Both the position numbers and the translations under genes were made by a program. A stretch of DNA of 64,000 nt from Microcebus murinus (taxonomy: Eukaryota; Chordata; Mammalia; Primates; Cheirogaleidae), in NCBI RefSeq assembly GCF_040939455.1, contig NC_134106.1, forward strand, positions 82,591,001-82,655,000, given 5' to 3'. How positions within the stretch are numbered: position 1 is the stretch's first letter; every line of letters begins with the position of its first letter. Positions 47,366-59,109 of this stretch are shown piece after piece. The notes under the pieces were generated by a model. The model was not told where the DNA came from and did not search any database. It saw only the letters and a list, made by a program, of their open reading frames with translations.

Positions 47366-47539
47366 GTTTCCAAACAAATATTTTACCACCCAGCCTAGCC
47401 CTAAATCTTGATATATTCATAATCCAGATGATGGCAAACCCCTGGTGATGCAGGCTCACTTCACTATATTTAGGCAAAATGACTTGATTCTATAAAGACA
47501 CCATACATGGTATTTCTGGATATTTGTCCCCATCATTAG

Positions 47540-47662
47540 CATCTACTGTGTGCTCTTGAAGGGAGGTGTCATTTCCCTTGACCTTGCTCGCTAAAATTCC
47601 CAGCAGAGATCCAGGCATGTGTGGTGCTTGAGAAATGTTATTTGATGTTGATGATAATGATA
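47540..47662 (+). mobile_element. L2 3' end fragment
   Basis: 'ctcttgaagggaggtgtcat', 'cagagatccaggcatgtgtg' and 'ttgagaaatgttatttgatg' follow the L2 terminus, diverged. Confidence 0.45.
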
Positions 47663-49149
47663 AATGGCATTTTAATTTACTAAAAGAGCAATTCGAGTTT
47701 CAGAAATCTTAGAGTCTCACTTGAAATAATACACAACAACAGCCTACCCTCACTATCCTTTTCATGGGCAGCTAATAGAAATACTTTTAATATAACAGTT
47801 GTGTTTAAATAGCATTAACTTGATATTAGTTATATATTTTTATAACCCTCAATTTCCACTGGTTCCTGAGGAAGGAAAACAGATTTGCATTTGATAAAAT
47901 ATTTCATCCTCTATTTCCTTGGCTCTTTCTGAAACACAAAGTATATTAATAAAACACAAACTGTCTGTTAAAAATAAGAATGAATGGGGTCCCACAAAGT
48001 GATTTATCTCTATCACTTGAGGAGCTAATACATCATGTGCAGTTATAATGGCAGCCACAGATACCAAGATAATATCGTGTGAGATGGTTTTTGACGTGTA
48101 CAGCAATCACTGGGAGCCTTTCAGTGAAATTTTATATCGGATCCTAATAATTTATATAATCATGAAAACATTTTATCTAAGTTCTCATGGCTAAAAATCT
48201 GGGCTGCAGAGCAGGCTGATTATGCATTTCAAACTCTCCTTTCTGGAAGCTTGCCTAGTTGTCAAAGGCAATGCAGGTCACATACTCACACACGTTGTAA
48301 ACACATATAACTGTGTATAGAACAAACTGCTGAAAAGTGAGAGAAATCTAAAATTATAATACTTACATGTGTGGAAATGAATGGTAGATATCCAAATTAA
48401 GCAACCACCAGTAAAAGCAAAATCGGAATAAGGGATTTTAGTTTTGAAGAATGTGTGGCTTATTAACCTTCCCTCAGCCCAGAAGGTATACAGAAAGATC
48501 CCAGGCTACAGCAGGGTAGTCTGTAGAGATTTCTTTATGTGCCTTTTTCAAACAGTCTAAACTGAATGAAAGAGATAAGCTAAATGTGACTCAGAATATC
48601 TCTGACAGAAGCAAGGAAGAAGAGAGGGGTTGGAAAAGGTACACACAGGAGAGACGCTACAATAGGGAAAAAGCAAAGCGATAGGTAGGAAATGTAGTGT
48701 TAGGGGGAAAGAAAAAAAGAAAAGATGTTAAGGAAATACCATAGGCTGCAGGGTAGAAAGTATAGCATATAAATATTAAGAACTAAGACTTTAACTTTAA
48801 AAGATATTTTAAAAGAGGGACAATCTAAACACATGGGCACCTAGATGAAATCCTAAATCCCATGGAATTACATGAACAATTAAGGCAAAATTAAGACAAG
48901 GAGATTCAAAAGAATTGAAACTTTGTAGAATCATCAGTTGAAAAAACGATCAGCCTGCTATCTGTTCTTTTTTCTTACTTAAATGAAATTGAGAGGGTGA
49001 GTTGTGAGAAGTCATTATTTTATGTAGTTCTTCTAATAATGGAGCTCAGATGACTTGAAATAAATTAATTGTAAGGAGCAAAAAGGTGGGTGGTTGATAG
49101 TTTTCAATTATCTTGCCCTGAGCTGAAGAAGGTGCTCAACAATGGGCTG
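47663..49149. other. Unique DNA
   Basis: About 1.5 kb without gene or recognised repeat. A purine-rich patch lies at 48590-48740. Confidence 0.45.
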
Positions 49150-49600
49150 TCAGTCAGGGTCCCGGCAGAAAGTAGATGGATCACACAAACAGAGGAAAGG
49201 GATGAAAGTTGAGTAAAGAACTATTTACAAAGGCATGAGAGGATTAAGGTAAGGGCACAGAGAAGAGTAAAGCACTCTAGGGCTCCCCATAGCAAGGAGA
49301 TGGTCCCACATCTCAGCATCAGTGGCAAGGTGAGAGCATAGTTACCTGAATCTGACAATAACAGCCATGACCTCCATCAAAGAAAATAACAACTCTCAAA
49401 TTCAGTCGTACAGAAGGGAAGAATAGGACTCATGACCTGAAGTCACTGTTTTCCTTCCCTCTAATGTCCTGCCTGTTTTTCCCATTGGACCAAAGAACCA
49501 AGGCCGATGTACAAGGGGGCCATAGGTATAAGTCCATAAATGCCACATCCCCAGGGCAAAGAGCAAGGTACAAGAGGTTGAGAGGAACTAAACAGACACA
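49150..49600 (+). mobile_element. Unclassified old interspersed repeat
   Basis: 'gtcagtcagggtcccggcag', 'actatttacaaaggcatgag', 'cctgtttttcccattggacc' and 'ccagggcaaagagcaaggta' fit, in order, an abundant mammalian repeat I recognise by phrase but cannot name with confidence (LTR or LINE 5' region). Non-coding. Confidence 0.35.
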
Positions 49601-50789
49601 TTGAAAATAGCCAGCCTAGTGGGCAAACTTTTGCAGAAATATGTTGAAGATCAAAGCTCTTGTCCTGGAATTGGTTACATCATTATGGAGTTAGTCAAAC
49701 TGCTTAAGAGCAAATTTGACAATTGAGGATGCTTCATTAACTCTGTTCTCTGAGACTCTGTATGAGATACCACAGCTTCTTTGATCCTGTTGGTCACAGT
49801 TGGCCAATAAGAAGGACAGTGGCATGGGCCTTACATCTGTATCTGTTACAAAGCATTCAGCTTTACTGGTCCTCATGCCCGCAGGTGAAACCTTCAGCAT
49901 TAGTGAAATTTTGACAATATTTCCCTACAGAAAGTTGGAGAGAGAGAATGTGGATGAATAGATGTAAATATATTGCTATTGTACTCCCAGTAAAACATAA
50001 ACTTGAAGCTTAAGTCTTGATAAAGGTGACATTGTAGAGTCAACTCTGAGAATATTTTTAAAATTGCAACATACAGCATTGAAAAATGTTGAGGATTTCC
50101 CCAAATTACATTAAGTAATGACTAAGATTGGCATGTGTATTTATGAAATGTGACTGAAAACTTAGAAGGTGAAATTTGAAGATTTGTTTCTATCTCTTAA
50201 ATCTAACTGGCCGGATCTTCTCTGATCTTATAGCAGCGTTTGATTCCTCCTTCTTGATGTCTTTTTTTTTTCTTGATTCCATAACAGCATGCCTTCTGGT
50301 ATGACATGACACTTTCTGCTGGCTTCTCTCTCATCACCTATAGCGTACACTTAGGACCCATCTTCATGACCAAGTACTGCTGGAAAAGATCGTTGCAATC
50401 ACAGACCTCACAAACAGGGTTCCTAGATACGGCTATACAGGTTGTGGACTAATTGTACATGGTGAACTTACCATCTTTCCACATTTTACGAGGAGGTTCA
50501 GCTGTATTTCTGTGCTTCCAGTAAGAATTCTCCCCATCCCTGCAGTTGTCAATTTATAGCTTACTTCTGGAAAAGGCGACAGCCTAAAAACATACAATTT
50601 AGCTAAAATTCATATCTGACTGAATGGTATGTTGCTTGAATCTTTTACTTTTTCATGCATGTACCTGGTGGCAAAAATAATTTCATCCCTTCAGATCTTG
50701 TTGTTCACTTAGGAATGTCACAGAGAATCTGAGGTGCATGTTCTGGGGGCTAAATTTGCAAGCTCAAAATTAACAAATAACAGACAGAG
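49601..50789. other. Unique DNA
   Basis: No gene recognised. The stretch 50270-50560 has mixed composition but no splice-flanked frame. Confidence 0.4.
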
Positions 50790-52546
50790 TTGTAATCAGA
50801 TGGCTGACTCAAGGTACTCAGAACTCTCCTCCTCCACAAAGAAGAACCAAAACAACAAATATTAATAGGTAACCACACACAGAGCTGGCTGTCTAAGGTA
50901 GAACACTAGAATTCAGCTAAAATGGCAAAATCCCTCAGAGGCAGGGAAACTCAGGATGGCTGGCTGCACAGAGAGGGAAATGAAGCTCCCCACTGGGATC
51001 AGCTCAGAGCCAAGAGGGGCTCCCCATTGTGGGAGGCAAGGTGAACAGGAAATCCCCAGCATCCCACATTCCCACCACAGACTCCAGAAAGCATGGCTAC
51101 AGGAGAACCCACAGCCCTCACAGAATATTTCATTCAACAGCTACAGAACAAATACTCTTCTCAACAGCACATGGACACTATTTCAGGATAGACAATATGT
51201 TATACCACAAAACAAGTTTCAACAAATATTTAAAAAGGAAAATTAAATCAGGTAATTTTCAGACCATGGTTTAACTAGAAATCAGTAACAAGAGAAACTG
51301 TGGAAATTGTACAAATAAATAAAAATTAAATAACATGTTCCTGAAGGACCAATGGGTCAAATAAGAAGTTGAAGAGGAAATCAACAAATTTCTTGAAGGA
51401 AATGAAAGTGGAAGCTCAGCATACCAAGACCTGTGAGGTACAAAAGAGCAGTGCAAAGAAGGAATTTTATAGCAACAAACGCCTACATCAAAAAAATAGA
51501 AAGTTCTCAAGTAAACGACCTAATGGTGCACCTCAAGGAACTGGAAAAGTAAGAACAAACCAAACTCAAAATTAGTCTAAGAAAAGAAATAATAAAATCA
51601 GAGCAAAAATAAAAAGTGAAATAAAATTTAAAGATACAAAAGATCAACAAAATGAAAAGTTGTTTTTTGAAAAGATAAACAAAATTAATAAACCATTAGC
51701 TAAACTAAGAAAAAAAGAAAGAATATGCAAATAAATAAAAGTAGAAACAAAATGGAGACATTACAACCAATAACACAGAAATATAAAAGATCACTAGAGA
51801 CTATTACAACTATAGGCCAACATATTAGAAAACTTAGAAGAAATAAATTTCTGAACACATATAACCTATCAAGATTGAACCAGGAAGATATAGAAAACTT
51901 TAATAGGTCAATAACAAGTAACAAAATTAAAATTAAATCAGTTATAAAAATTTCCCAACAAAGAAAAGCACAGTCTCAGATGGCTTCACTGCTGAGTTCT
52001 ACCCAGAAATTAACACCAATTTTTCTCAAAAAGAACAAAGCTGCAGACATCACACTACCTGACTTCAAAATATACTACAAAGATAAAGTAACCAAAACAG
52101 GATGGCAATACTGTCAAAAGAGATGCTTAGACCAATGAAACAGAATAGAGAACCCAGAAATAAATTCATGTATTTACAGCCAACTAATTTTTGACAAAGG
52201 TGCCAAGAACACACATTGGAGAAAGGACACCCTTTCTAGTAAATTGTGCTTGGAAAACTGGGTATTCATATGCAAGAGAATGAAACTGTACTATCTCTTA
52301 CCATGCACAAAAATCAACTCAAATGGATTAAAGACTTAACTGTAAGACACAAAACTATAAGACTAGAAAAAATAGGGGAAACGCATGAGAACATTGATCT
52401 AAGCAACAATTTTATGACTAAGACCTCAAAAGCGCAGGTTACAAAGCAAAAAGAGACAAATGGAATTATATCAAAATAAAGCTTACGAAAGCAAAGGACA
52501 AACAATTTCCAGACTGAACAGACAACCTATAGAATGAGAGGAAATA
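50790..52546 (+). mobile_element. L1 with large internal deletions
   Basis: Three blocks in plus order. (1) 50790 to about 51123: 5' UTR-like text ('cagatggctgactcaaggta', 'tgggatcagctcagagccaa'). (2) 51124 to about 52018: ORF2 from the endonuclease/RT spacer ('tttcattcaacagctacaga', 'gaaatcagtaacaagagaaa', 'ttttttgaaaagataaacaa'). (3) From about 52021: the ORF2 C-terminal region ('gcagacatcacactacctga', 'gcttagaccaatgaaacaga'). ORF1, the endonuclease core and the catalytic RT block are missing. A 137-codon frame (51725-52138) crosses the second junction and is an accident of the deletion. The element stops before its 3' UTR, at an Alu remnant. Confidence 0.8.
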
Positions 52547-52612
52547 TTGCCCAGCCTGGGCAACAGAGAGAGAGATCCCTCTGTTAAACAACAACAACAA
52601 CAACAAAAAAGT
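52547..52612 (+). mobile_element. Alu right-end remnant
   Basis: 'cccagcctgggcaacagaga' plus 'gatccctctg' and a (CAA)n tail: only the last ~60 bp of an Alu, abutting the truncated L1. Confidence 0.75.
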
Positions 52613-52879
52613 ATTAAAGGATAAAGAGAGGCACAGATGGCAAGTGTAAAGGAGATCCATTGGATTCATGGTGCTGAGTCAGGCCTCAGAGAGAAAGTAT
52701 AGCATGGATCGAGCATGAAAAATTACATAGCATTTGACTACATTAAAAAGAAGTGACAACAGCAATTCTAATAAATAGATATCGAATCTATGTATATGTG
52801 TGAAAAAGAGAATGAAAATATTTTGATTCTGGTTATCATCACAGCCTGATGGTAATAAACAAGTTAGAAAAATTCTTCA

Positions 52880-52988
52880 AGTCCCTGAAGAACTCCATAC
52901 ATATCAACCCCTCATTTTATCTATTGCAGAACCTAACACAGTGCCTGACACACAGCAGATTTTCAGTAAAGATCTACTGACTTAATTC
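52880..52988 (+). mobile_element. L2/MIR 3' end fragment
   Basis: 'ctattgcagaacctaacaca', 'gtgcctgacacacagcagat' and 'tcagtaaagatctactgact' resemble the L2 terminus (gtgcctggcacatagtaggt ... aataaatatttgttga). Confidence 0.6.
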
Positions 52989-53249
52989 CTCTGTTTCTTC
53001 TCTGTGACACTTATATAAGTCATATGGTGTTTTGTCACTAAACTAATTACTTAGTGGCTACGTAACTAACAAGTGTAAGAGCTGAAAAAAAAACAACATT
53101 GATTAAAAAAACAAGAATTGTTTGATTAGGTTAGTATTTTTTAAATAGAAATTTATATTAAATTCTAAGTTCTGATTTGAATGAATTGTATGGGTTTTTT
53201 TTTAGCAGCTGCAGACTTTCTATGCATACCTCCAGTCTCCTGAATCCCA

Positions 53250-53720
53250 TTTTTCAAGGCCAATCAGTGCACAGATATTTCTAAGCAACCATTATAGGAT
53301 CTGCACTGTGGGCAAAGAGAAGGAAGGGCTGGGGTGGGGGGGTATGTGGAGTTGAACACATAAAAAGGTGGGAAGGGGTCTCTGTCTTTGGGCTTTATAG
53401 CCCCCTTAGGGGAGAGGGCAAAGTCACACTGCACACATGCAGAAAGATTCCAGACACTGAATCCACTAGTGCTAAGTGGGATGAGGCAAGCTATCTGTCC
53501 TAAAGGAATTTAGATAACAAAGAAGTAAATAGCAGTCAGAGAAACTGGGGAAGGTTTTGTGGAGAAAGTGTGACCTAATTTTGGTAGGAGGATTATGAAG
53601 GATTTGGATAATTAGAAAGCACATTGAAGACTTCTCAGCTTGGAGGCAAAACACACTCAAAGGCAGAGGGGCTGGAGTGAGAATAGCATGTGAAGGACAG
53701 AGAGGCAGCTTGCTGCATGG
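53250..53720 (-). mobile_element. L2 LINE segment, reverse orientation
   Basis: 'aatcagtgcacagatatttc', 'actggggaaggttttgtgga', 'tgtgacctaattttggtagg' and 'aggcagaggggctggagtga' follow the reverse of the L2 3' region (ggcttcctggaggaggtgac ... aggcagagggaacagca), diverged. Confidence 0.6.
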
Positions 53721-53930
53721 AGTGGAGGCCACAACAGAGCAGGAATCCCACAGTGACTGTGGAGTTGAATAATTTTCTTAATGAACTCATGCCACTTCAT
53801 TTGTCCAGCCAAATGATGGTAGAATTCTACAGGGAAATACCTCTTTGTCTTCATTTCCCTACGTGTCCACTGAATGAAAGAATAAATAAATGATTGCTGT
53901 CTTCTTCAAGTTAGTCATCAAAAGAGGCTA

Positions 53931-53984
53931 AATGTGTGTGTATGTGTGTGTGTATGTGTGTATGTGTATGTGTGTATGTATGTA
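53931..53984. repeat. (TG)n/(TGTATG)n compound microsatellite
   Basis: tgtgtg blocks separated by tatg units over about 54 bp. Confidence 0.93.
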
Positions 53985-54969
53985 TCCTAAATATGCTACT
54001 ATTGCTCGAAACATTCTGAAACCTTTTTCTCTGTGATCATATTCTTCTAAATATTCTCAACAATGATGGTGTCCCTTTTAGCTTTTGAGGATGGACTCTG
54101 ACATTGGTAGAAAGTCCAAGTCATCCATAGTTGAATGTAATAAAGAGCAGATGTGCTGGATAATGTATGTTCGAATCATCAAAAGCAGCAGTAACAAAAC
54201 GAGGTGAGTCTTCTTATATGGTTTAGAAATGGCTTAGAAACGTGTTACATTAACTATACTACTCAGAGAAAGACCAGAGAACATGATGAGGCATTTCTCA
54301 GTCTCGCTTATCAAATCCTTACCATATTAGTGGCCATTCTCTATCAACAGCCTCTTAAATATAGCAGTGCCCTTGTTTAGATAGCTTTGTATTTGAATTC
54401 ACTTAATCGAAACAACAAATACAAAATCTGGACCAGAAAATTAAGTTTCTGAGTTCTAATTAGAAGATATGATGTAGGGAAACTTAATTAAGTTTCTATA
54501 TTTCAATTTGCGCAACAAATCTGCAAACCAAATAGTTCTGTTCTTCACCTACATATTAAATTTTTTCAGCTGAAAGAAAGTCCAAATATAAAGTTTTCCA
54601 TCTTCTACTTACAGTTTGTACTATTTTAAGGTTTGTGGTAATTCATTCTTGTGTGGTCAAATGCTATTCTCATTGGAAGGTGTCTATGTTTTTAATTTCA
54701 CCTTCTTTCCTGGATTGGGCACTAGGGTATAAAAAATAATGGAAACTTTGTTGAAGTTTTTTTTTTAAATTTAAATTCCAACTATTAAGAAATATGCACT
54801 TTATGTTAACATGTGTTTGATGCAGTTAGTGGTTACATAATACTATTATTTTCTGGCGTTTGATGTATATTTGGAATATTTGGCAATTATAAATAAAATT
54901 ATTGGATATATTTCAATAAAAAATACATTTGAAATCCCTAAGTAAAGAAGGATGGACAACAACTTCTGC
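53985..54969. other. Unique AT-rich DNA
   Basis: No gene or repeat recognised. Confidence 0.4.
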
Positions 54970-55028
54970 GGGAAAAAAAAGGAAAAGGAAAGAAAGAAAG
55001 AGAGAAAGAGAAAGAAACAAACAAACTA
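54970..55028. repeat. Purine-rich (GAAA)n-like tract
   Basis: aaagaaagaaagagagaaag-type units ending in caaacaaac. It could be the decayed A-rich tail of a retroelement, but no body is recognisable upstream. Confidence 0.8.
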
Positions 55029-57474
55029 AGGAATCTTTGCACTATGTGACTAATACTTAAAGAATCATTTGTAAAAAGACCTATCAATGGAAGGAGATAA
55101 ATATATAAACTATATGATATGTTGATTCACCTGGTCACAAAATTCTCAACCATTTATTTGTTGGTGAAAATAAAATTAAGTCCACTTAAGAATAAGCAAA
55201 AGGGCTCTAACTGAAATTTTTGGACTCTCTCTCTCCCCTGGAAGAACCCATCTATGCAAATTCATGCTGCTTAAAAAAATAATAAATAATATCCAAATTC
55301 ACTAAAGAATACAAGCATGTTCTCTCAGATATTAAGAAGCTGCATTCAGATGGCTGTTGAACCTGTTTGGATCCTTTCACTAGGAAACCGATTTCCTTAT
55401 TTACCTATGCCAATATTATTTCTAGTCATTTGTCATTTACATAACACTGAGCAACCAGTCTTGAGAATGTCCTAAACAACAAAAAAGCCTCTATAATAAT
55501 TTTTGACACAGGGGACTTCATGGCGAAGTCCGTATATTCATCAGCGGCAGATTCATTGCACTTTCTGTTTAGCTAGCCATTTCCTAGTGGAACAGTGATG
55601 TTTTATTTGGCTAGCAATAGCTACTGGAACAGGAGAGCAGTTGTATTCATGAAGCCAACTATTGGAAAGAATTTCCTTGCTTATTTTTTTCCTCTGTGTG
55701 TGTGTGTGTTTGTGCTTGTACATGTGTGTGTTTTTATTCAAGATCTTGGGTGCAAAAATCTTATTTATTTGTGAGCAATTTGAAAACTTGTCTGTACATG
55801 GTTTATATTTGTGATTCTTCTACAGTTACTTTTCTTAATTTTTTAAAAAAATTACCAGACATATTATAAACTATTTGGTTAACAGTTCTTACCACATCAA
55901 ATTTGTATCACTATTGCTATTTGTAACCTGAGACTATCTTTCACCACCACATCCTTAAACAAAATAAAATGGATCATCATTTTTTAAAGACAAAAATAGA
56001 TGATGTGGGAGGGAGAATTTAGTTAAAATAACAACACAATTGCTCTAATATAAAGTTTTATTTGTTAAAATACATCAGGTTATAGTCTTGGTCCTAACAG
56101 AGAATAAATAGTCTGTTTTCACATTTTATATTTTTAGATTATCTCACCAGTTATAGTGATATAAAATACAAGTTAGCATTTTATTCATAGTGTGCCTTTA
56201 ACAGATGAATCTTACAAGCAAACATTAACTTCTGGCCTTTGAAATCACTTTCTCTTTCCTTGACTCACACCCTTGTCTCTTAAGCTATATTTAATTATCT
56301 CCATAGAAGAGAAAATGATTGTAATAAAAGGGAACCATTCTCTCCTTTGATATTTGATTCGTTTTTCTCCTCTCATTCAGAAAAGATGCAATATTTGGAG
56401 TAATATGGTATATGAAATGATCTCTCATAATTTTGCTCCCTTTTTAAGTGCATGTGGAGATTAACATGCTTTGATTTGTTTTGACAAGGGATGGTAAAGG
56501 TTTTTTTTGAGAACAATAGTCTGCCAGAACTATTTTAAGAGCCTTTTGCTATACTCGAAGGATAAACCATGTCAGGTGTTTCATGGGATTGAAAGATGAT
56601 CCCCAATCCCTTTTTTACTCTTGTTTATCCTAATGTTTTTGAATAATCCTTAAGATAATCAAGAAGTTATTAACTCTGCTGTTAAATACAGTGCATGAGA
56701 GTCACATTCAAATATGAAAGCTACTTTAAAAGAACCACAAGGCAGAAAGTGACCTTGGATTGCATTTAATCCAAGTCAGGGAACATATAAACTCTGCCAG
56801 AATAGTTTAATCTCATTCTTAAGATCTTGAGGAAATAAAATTATTCAGTTTCCCGAGAAACTTACTCAAATGTGTCACACCTTCCCTCAGGGGGGCAAGA
56901 TTTCCAAATTAAAACACTAAAATTGAATGTTTTTCAGTGATAATCTCATTAACAATATTTTGACATCGATGTAACTAGCTGGAAACTGAGGCATGCGGGT
57001 CTTCAGTTCTCTGAGCATGTCACTGAGGCCAAAGTAACACATTTCCAGTCCTGATATACTTTCATGAATAGGACACTATTAGGGATACAGACAGAAAGGT
57101 CCTTTACAAGCTATCCAAGTGAATTACCAACTTACTAAGTGTGTCATTCATATTAAAATCCGTTTATTACTTTGAGAGGCAGTCATCATATTATCATGGC
57201 CAGCTATTTACAATGCTTATATTTTTCATACAAAGCATATACTGAAAGCCATACATATCACTTAGTGGTAAAAAACTAGTCTGATATTTTAACAAACTGT
57301 ATTGTACATGTCAGATTAACTTGACATAGTTGCTAAAAACAATTATTTTTCATTGGAAGTGACTAAGAAGCTTTCCTCAAGAAGTCATACTGATTCCTCA
57401 GAACCATTCAGGACTAGTAACAGTCACTCTCAAAGATTATTAGGAGTATTCTTGATTATAATTAATGCCCTGTG
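55029..57474. other. Long unique block with a short TG tract
   Basis: About 2.4 kb without a gene. A short (TG)n stretch lies at 55694-55735. No transposon was recognised up to 57474. Confidence 0.45.
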
Positions 57475-58440
57475 GAAAGAAGTTATGAAAAGATGTTCAA
57501 CATCATACGTCACTAGGGAATTGCAAGTTAAAACAACAATGAGATAGATACCACTGTCCAACTATTAAGATGATTACAATCTAAAACACAGATAACACCA
57601 AATTCTGGCAAGGATGTGGAGCAACAGGAACTCTCATTTATTGTTAGTGAAAATGCAAAATAGTATAGGCATTTTAAAAGACTCTTTGGCAGTTTCTTAC
57701 AAAACTAAACATACTCTTACCATATGATCTAGTAATCACATTCTGGGTATTTTCCCAAATTAGGTGAAAACTTAAGTCATACAAAAACCTTCACATGGAT
57801 GTTTATAGAAGCTTTATTCATAATTGCTAAAACTTGGAAAAAAACCAAGATGCCCTTCAGGAGGTGAATGAATAAATAAACTATGATACATCCATACAAT
57901 GGAATATTATTCGGTGCTAAAAAGCCATGGAATTAAGCCATGAAAATACTGGTGGAATCTCAGGTGCACATTACTAAGTGAAAGAAGTCAATTTGCAATG
58001 GCTGCATACTGTATGATTCCAACTATCTGACATTCTTAAAAAGGCAAAACTATGGTGTCAGCAAAAAATCAGTGGTTGCAAGGGATTAGGAGAAAGGCAA
58101 TAGGTGGAACATGGGATTTTTAAGGCAGTGAAACTGTTCTATATGATACTATGATAGATATATGCCATTATACATTTGTTAAAACACCAAGAACCATACA
58201 ACACAAAGAGGAACTCCTACGTAATCTATGGACTTTAGACAATAGTAATGCATCAATACTGCCTTATCAATTATAACAAATATTCCATTCCAATGCAAGA
58301 TGTTAATAATAAGGGAAATTAAAGATTGAGAGTGTGGAGTGTATGGAAACTCTGTACTTTCTGCACAACTTTTCTGTAAACCTAGAACTGCTCAAAAAAA
58401 TTAAGTATATTAGTTTAAAAAATAAATATTGAATAAAAAA
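57475..58440 (+). mobile_element. Old L1ME/L1MD-type 3' end
   Basis: 'ctggcaaggatgtggagcaa', 'ggaactctcatttattgtta', 'tacaatggaatattattcgg' and 'tgtatgattccaactatctg', then the 3' UTR ending 'ttctgtaaacctagaactgc' and 'tcaaaaaaattaag', a hallmark of old L1 3' ends. Non-coding relic. Confidence 0.85.
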
Positions 58441-58778
58441 ACAAGTATGGTTCAATGATCACATCTCTGTACCAATAAGGCAAGGACTGCTTATTACTAT
58501 CTTTTTAACAATGTGTCCACATTCCTTTTATCTGGGTTTCAGGGCTTTGTGGATAGGGACTCTATTAAAGCCATTATCACATGCTACACAATTTTCAAAA
58601 AAGAAAATGGCAACTGAGAAGAATGGCTTGGCATCTCCTTAAAGATTTCTGGAAAGATCAGCCAACATAGTATAGTATTTTCAGTATTCACCATGACTTG
58701 TATACCTCATTGGCCAACAAAAATAATTCTGCTATGTTACTAAGGTAGTGAAAAAATTACTAAATAAGTAGTAGCATT
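58441..58778. other. Unique spacer
   Basis: No gene or repeat recognised between the L1ME tail and the Alu target site. Confidence 0.4.
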
Positions 58779-58793
58779 AAGAATGTGTATATT

Positions 58794-59109
58794 GACCAGG
58801 TACAATGGCTGGTGCCCATAATTCTAGCACTCTGGGAAGCTGAGGTGGGAGGATTGCTTGAGCTCGGGAGTTCAAGACAAGCCTGAGAAAAAGCGGGACC
58901 TGTCTCTACTAAAAATAGAGAAAATTATCAGGGCATTATGGTGCACACCTGTAGTCCCAGCTACTTAGGAGGCTGAGGCATGAGGATCACTGAATGAGGA
59001 TCACTGAACCCAGGAGATGGAGGTTGTACTGAGCTACAATGACACCACTACTGCACTCTAATCAGAGTGACAGAGTGAGACTCTGTCCCCCCAAAAAAAA
59101 AAAAAAAAA
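58794..59109 (+). mobile_element. Older Alu dimer
   Basis: 'accaggtacaatggctggtg', 'cctgtagtcccagctactta', 'cactgcactctaatcagagt' and 'gagactctgtccccccaaaa'. Right arm differs from the younger lineage copies (gttgtactgagctacaatga). Internal duplication 'atgaggatcactgaa' at about 58979-59008. Perfect target-site duplication aagaatgtgtat (58779-58790 and 59110-59121), with three bases (att) before the Alu start. Confidence 0.93.

Noticed and set aside
51725..52138. 137-codon plus-strand frame
   Set aside because: It lies in a decayed L1 ORF2 and runs across an internal deletion junction; it is not an intact gene.
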